From Prosapia bicincta (taxonomy: Eukaryota; Arthropoda; Insecta; Hemiptera; Cercopidae), in assembly GCA_036971475.1 (NCBI GenBank), contig JBAIZL010000001.1, forward strand, positions 81,152,983-81,216,982: DNA of 64,000 nt, read 5' to 3'. How positions within the stretch are numbered: the first letter of the stretch is position 1; the number at the start of each line of letters is the position of its first letter. Positions 60,170 to 64,000 of the stretch are shown here, one piece after another. The notes under the pieces are model-generated. The model searched no databases, had not been told where the DNA came from, and saw only the letters and a program-made list of their open reading frames with translations. Position numbers and translations under genes: made by a program.

Positions 60170-60861
60170 CCCTGTAACATCTTATACACCATCACTGATG
60201 TCCATTTCTTCTCCTTCAAATCAGTCAACATATTGAGATACTGTGTGCTCCTTGCATATGAATCCTTGACGTAGGTTACATCTTGTTTTGGTTCTGCGTT
60301 TTGTCCGCTAACCACATTTGAAGTATCTGCCTTCCATCACACCATCTACAGGAGCAGCAACTCATGTTTGTGGCCTTTATAATCCGAGAAGCCGATATAT
60401 AACTCTTTTGTGAGTATAGGTGTACCATTGATGGAAATTCTTGTCGTCATATAGTTTCGGCATAACTCCAGTCCCAGGCTCTTTAGAAATGATCTCATAT
60501 CAATTGGTTTTTCACTGTTAGCCTTCAAAATGATGTATGCATTCAGTGCGGTGATGTTTAGTAATGCATAGAAGACGGTAGTAGACCATCGGTTCATTAT
60601 TCTAGACACTGAATGATGTTCCTTATACTGATGAACTGTGTCTACACCCCCCATGATGCTATTGTAAAACAATACAATATCCGGCTTACCAAATGTGGGC
60701 GAATTTACATCCCTGTCAGTCATATCGTCATTATGCATAGAAGAGATTGAAATTACAAACTTCTTTTTTGACTTTTTTAAAGCAACCATGGCACAACCAT
60801 CTCTAAATCCAAACTTAGAACTAAAAATGTTTAATGTAGAGGAAAATAATTCATAATTCAC
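60170..60861 (-). pseudogene. piggyBac transposase 3, C-terminal part
   Basis: The open frame 60861-60346 begins in mid-domain (GCAMVALKKSKKKFVISISS) and contains VLFYNSIMGGVDTVHQYKEH, the GG-V-D-x-x-(D/H)-Q box with His in place of the expected Asp. It goes on with RWSTTVFYALLNITALNAYI. After its stop the C-terminal Cys/His region continues in another frame (GRYFKCG, RTKRRTKTRC, GFICKEH; about 60335-60250). The N-terminal half and the termini were not found. Unlike the other two piggyBacs, it belongs to a different subfamily (MNRW instead of RRRW). Confidence 0.85.
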
Positions 60862-61384
60862 AAAAAGTACTTAGTATTCACTATTCAAAAGTTATCAATT
60901 TCAATAACACGAGAACTGACTCACTGTCAAACACACCGGCAATTCTAAAACACATTTACTGACTCACTGTCACAAGCACCAGTCCTTTACGGAATCGTTC
61001 ACTGCACTGAACATAACAGTCGAAGAATAACGGGAAGTGAATCATGATGTTCCTAGAAAAAGGCGCATGGGAATTCACACATAAAGGTAAAATGTCCACT
61101 GGCTTCATCAGCTGACCCTCATAGTTAACATTCTTTAGAGACCTACTGCTTATGTGTATTTTGTAAACGCAGCTTCAATTTTTTATCATGTAATAGGTTG
61201 GCCTTAAATCCATTTTAACAGAAATCAGCTGACTAACCCATTTGGGTATTATCTAAGTGTTCAACATTTGAATGTCCATCCTCAGGAACTGTTCAATAAT
61301 AGGATGTAGCTGAAATCTCAGGTATCTAGCTAATTGTATCATGATATTTTTAAAATTTTGGATGGTATGAAATTATATATATAT
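60862..61384. other. No feature recognised
   Basis: A short direct repeat of CTGACTCACTGTCA-type sequence occurs at about 60914-60930 and 60958-60974. Otherwise nothing. Confidence 0.35.
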
Positions 61385-61600
61385 ACATATTCCTTCACGG
61401 ATAGAAAAATATGATGAATAGTAATTATCTGGAGTACATATGTTCATTCTGCAGTGCATAAAATCGTATTTCCCACGTTTCACTAGAATCTTATCTAGAA
61501 TTGATGAGGTGAACCCAACAACAGTTGAAGAGCGAGAAAAGTCGGAACTGCAATTTTATGTACTGCAGAATGAATGGATGTACTCTAGATAATAACTATT

Positions 61601-61635
<35 letters not shown>

Positions 61636-61665
61636 CTCTAATATATATATATATATATATATATC
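61385..61665. repeat. Foldback family I, two-armed copy, with (TA)n
   Basis: Left arm ATGATGAATAGTAATTATCT, GTTCATTCTGCAGTGCATAA. Right arm ACTGCAGAATGAATGGATGT, GATAATAACTATTCATCAT. The centre reads TTGATGAGGTGAACCCAACA then GTTGAAGAGCGAG. (TA)n flanks both sides (61604-61632 and about 61640-61665). The one-armed relative is at 15899-16070. Confidence 0.85.
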
Positions 61666-61679
61666 GCAATATGTATTCT

Positions 61680-61779
61680 TGTGTATTAATAAAGAACATA
61701 AGTCAAAATACAAATACAAGAATTATAATTGATTTTACAATTCAATTATAATTCTTGTATTTGTATTTTGACTTATGTT

Positions 61780-61829
<50 letters not shown>
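61680..61829. repeat. Hairpin plus (TA)n
   Basis: Arms AAAGAACATAAGTCAAAATA and CAAATACAAGAATTATAATTG with their complements around TTTTACAA near 61735. (TA)n follows (about 61784-61829). There is no visible core motif. Confidence 0.85.
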
Positions 61830-61838
<9 letters not shown>

Positions 61839-62689
61839 ATCTCTTATATATAATATAAGCTCTAAGTCTTAGTCTTCCAAAGGTCTGTACTTTTATTATC
61901 AAATTTGCTGAGGTCAAAAATATAGTGAAAAGTTTGTGCAGTGAGCAGACAAATTAGAAAATAGCCAAACTCTTGTCTGTCAATTGAAAAGGGACACATT
62001 CTTTTTTTAAAGTGAGATAAGTATTTGTATTTTTTATTTCTCTAAATTTTAGTCCCTCTAAATGTTTTAGCATAGAACTATCTATCACCCTCCATCAGTA
62101 GCACAAATAGCTACTCGATCAAGTAAGTATTTGTAATAATATAAACCACCATTGGAAGTAAATTTTCTTTGTATGGAAAAACCTCTAAGAAAAGAGAATA
62201 TATTTACTAAATACAACAATGTCTGTCAGGTTCAGAATGTAAAATTTTTCTTACAATAACATGTTGACTGAATTTGGTGAAACAAAGGAATCATGATTGA
62301 TTATTACATGAATCGCCAGTTACTTTGCGTGACAATTATTTGTAGTCATCAGGCAATATTTTTTATTTAACACCCCTACCACGTCTAAAATAAAAAATGA
62401 CTTGTGTCTATTATGGACTTATAAATGGAGCCTCAATATTTTTGCTGTACTAATATACAAATTAATTATTATTGCTTACTCATTTATTATCGATTATTAT
62501 CTTTAATAATATTAGTATAATCACTATAGGACTTCTAAAAGAACAGTATTTACCATTATTATAAATATCTTTTACTTTAATGTTAATTTAAGTTGAAAAT
62601 GTAGCATGTAAAATATGTTTAATACAGTTCTGAATTTATGGTATTGTCCAAAGTGCTGATTTTCTTTACCAAAAAGCTACTTATATTTA
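61830..62689. other. No feature recognised
   Basis: AT-rich sequence with no supported gene or repeat. Confidence 0.4.
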
Positions 62690-63870
62690 GGTTATAAGTA
62701 GAGTAAAGTGGCTTAATTTGAGGAGGTTTATTGTCCCGGTTCCAATGCATGTTGGAACACTGCTGACAGTCTAGTAGCTTACTAGACACTCAGTCTAGAG
62801 TATACATGCAATGGCCTGATTTTCAACCATAGTGGGAGGAATTGGTTGTGTTTTTTGTGTTTTTGCCGTGGGGGAAGTTTAATAAGTGTTGCCTTCTAGA
62901 TTTTGTATCTTCTGAGTGGTAAGTGGTTTTGTGAGTTTATAATGTCTCTGAGTAACCTTCAGGTGTAGTAATAATCAGCTCTCATTCCTATTTATTAGCT
63001 TGAGCTTTGAATCGAAGAATCTTAGATTACATTTTAATATGAGGTGCGTGCTAATTTGGGGAGGTGTCAAGCCTAATTTGGGGAGCCCTGAATTCAGCTT
63101 CTCTTTTTGAGAGTACAGGAGGATTTGTTATTTTTAAGATCATAGCTCATAGAAAGAAATGAAAGCCCAAGAGAATGAAAAATGCAGTAATAGCAGTCAT
63201 AAAGAGAGAATGGGATCATTTAAAGCCTCCAGAACTTTCAGATGTGCTTCAAACGACATTGGAGCGTTACGCAAAAATGTGTAATAATGAGGATGGTTCT
63301 ATATCACCTCCACACAAAACACACATGTTATTAATATTGCTCTAGATAACCATGCTATCATTGTGTGTCTGCCACTTCACAGCTGCCATAAAATGCAGCC
63401 TCTCGATGTCAGCTTCATGAAGCCTCTAAGAACATTCTATTCACAGGAAATAGAAATGTGGTTACGGATAAATCCTGCAAGAAGACAAATCAACAACCAA
63501 ATGTAAACAATCTATCAACTCCAAGTGATGAACAAGATACTCAACCAAGTACAAGTTGTCTAATCAGAGGACAATCTTCATAGGCAACCTGTAACTGTTT
63601 TTGTTTGTGCCAGAAAAAACATAAAGTAGTAAACAGAAAATGAAAAATATTTATTGAAATTTGTACTTAGTTAAATGGGTTGTAATGATCAAAGCTTGTC
63701 AAAGTTTCAAATAAATTTTAGTAACAAACTTTGTTATTTTTATATTAAAGCTTAATGCTCTAAAAATGTATTATTAAAAGTTTTAAAAAATTCATGTTTT
63801 TTACATTTTTTCATAGAGCTTAATGTATTTTTATCAGCACTCCAAAATAGGCACCAGTTCCTAAATTGGG
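62690..63870 (+). mobile_element. Second type of pogo-like transposon, relic
   Basis: Repeated motif (C)CTAATTTGGGGAG occurs at about 63051-63063 and 63073-63085. A weaker form is at 62712-62725 and CCTAAATTGGGGAAC at about 63859-63873. These are probably terminal and subterminal repeats. The coding remnant between them is transposase-like. Exact borders could not be fixed. Confidence 0.6.
63334..63583 (+). pseudogene. pogo-like DDE transposase fragment
   Basis: Reads IALDNHA (second catalytic Asp), then IIVCLPLHSCHKMQPLDVSF, MKPLRTFYSQEIEMWLRINP, to a stop at 63504-63506. In a neighbouring frame it continues NVNNLSTPSDEQDTQPSTSC to about 63583. The HK-(M/L)-QPLD box is characteristic of pogo/Tigger/jerky-type DDE transposases. 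About 20 residues normally found between DNHA and the next strand are missing. Everything upstream of the second Asp is lost. Confidence 0.8.
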
Positions 63871-64000
63871 GAACTTGCCATTGTTTTCTTATAGTTAATT
63901 ACTCAAAAGTATTTTGTTTATTTGAGCTTTAATCATGTAAAAGAGTACTAAAATAGTTCTTGTATTGATATATTGTATAAGAAGAACCAAAACAGCATTT

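Noticed and set aside
61385..61610. Hammerhead-like core in family I
   Set aside because: TTGATGA is present, but no stem-forming sequence follows it and GAAG replaces GAAA, so I left family I out of the core comparison.

Overview
The window is AT-rich, intron-dominated DNA from an animal, most likely an arthropod; a hemipteran-like insect would fit, but the species cannot be told from sequence alone. The evidence is a set of spliced exons with GT/AG boundaries and consistent phases, and a very diverse load of transposable elements: an RNase-H-bearing LINE, Penelope-like retroelements with GIY-YIG ends, Ty3/gypsy, mariner, several pogo/Tigger-type elements, three piggyBacs and many foldback elements. 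There is no sign of prokaryotic organisation.

One host gene seems to run along the + strand through most of the window (exons from 4649 to 59675; its 5' end lies outside or was not recognised). The first exons encode a FYVE-related zinc finger followed by a GEWFY motif. This is the Rab-binding domain layout of rabphilin, Slp, Slac2 and MyRIP, and the cysteine spacing is closest to Slac2/MyRIP. Later exons encode acidic Ser/Glu-rich, coiled-coil and Ser-rich segments. A possible terminal exon ends at 59675 without any C2 domain. Adjacent exons join in phase. Two exons (7670-7760 and 13204-13438) are interchangeable in phase and may be mutually exclusive. Introns of about 18-25 kb are filled with mobile DNA.

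Layout: 1-2592, 3' part of a LINE. 2964-13882, exons among small foldback elements. 14.7-17.2 kb, a decayed tandem repeat invaded by foldbacks and (TA)n. 18-19.5 kb, a near-perfect palindrome and a Penelope fragment. 22.1-25.6 kb, a three-level nest (foldback containing Tigger containing Penelope). 28-30.2 kb, piggyBac 1. 31.8-34.3 kb, a foldback, mariner and second foldback joined through (TA)n. 35.1 and 36.3 kb, inverted-repeat elements. 38.1 kb, an exon. 42.5-45.1 kb, piggyBac 2 with exact TTAA ends. 46.2-49.4 kb, two minisatellites in an unclassified block. 49.7-56.1 kb, a long foldback carrying a Ty3/gypsy element with a 5-bp target duplication and a Tigger. 56.1-59.7 kb, a (TG)n tract and the last three exons. 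60.2-63.9 kb, a piggyBac fragment, foldbacks and a pogo-like relic.

The most interesting pattern is that most of the otherwise unrelated foldback families share one core at equivalent positions in their arms: YTGANRA, a hairpin whose two sides covary between families, then GAAA(C/T). In several families this is followed by a splice-donor-like GTAAGT. The strand order is that of the hammerhead ribozyme core, and degenerate traces of it stand at the 3' end of a Penelope element in the same window. I infer that the foldbacks are non-autonomous derivatives of Penelope termini. A 12-bp target duplication around one of them supports retrotransposition over cut-and-paste. No cleavage activity can be claimed from sequence alone.
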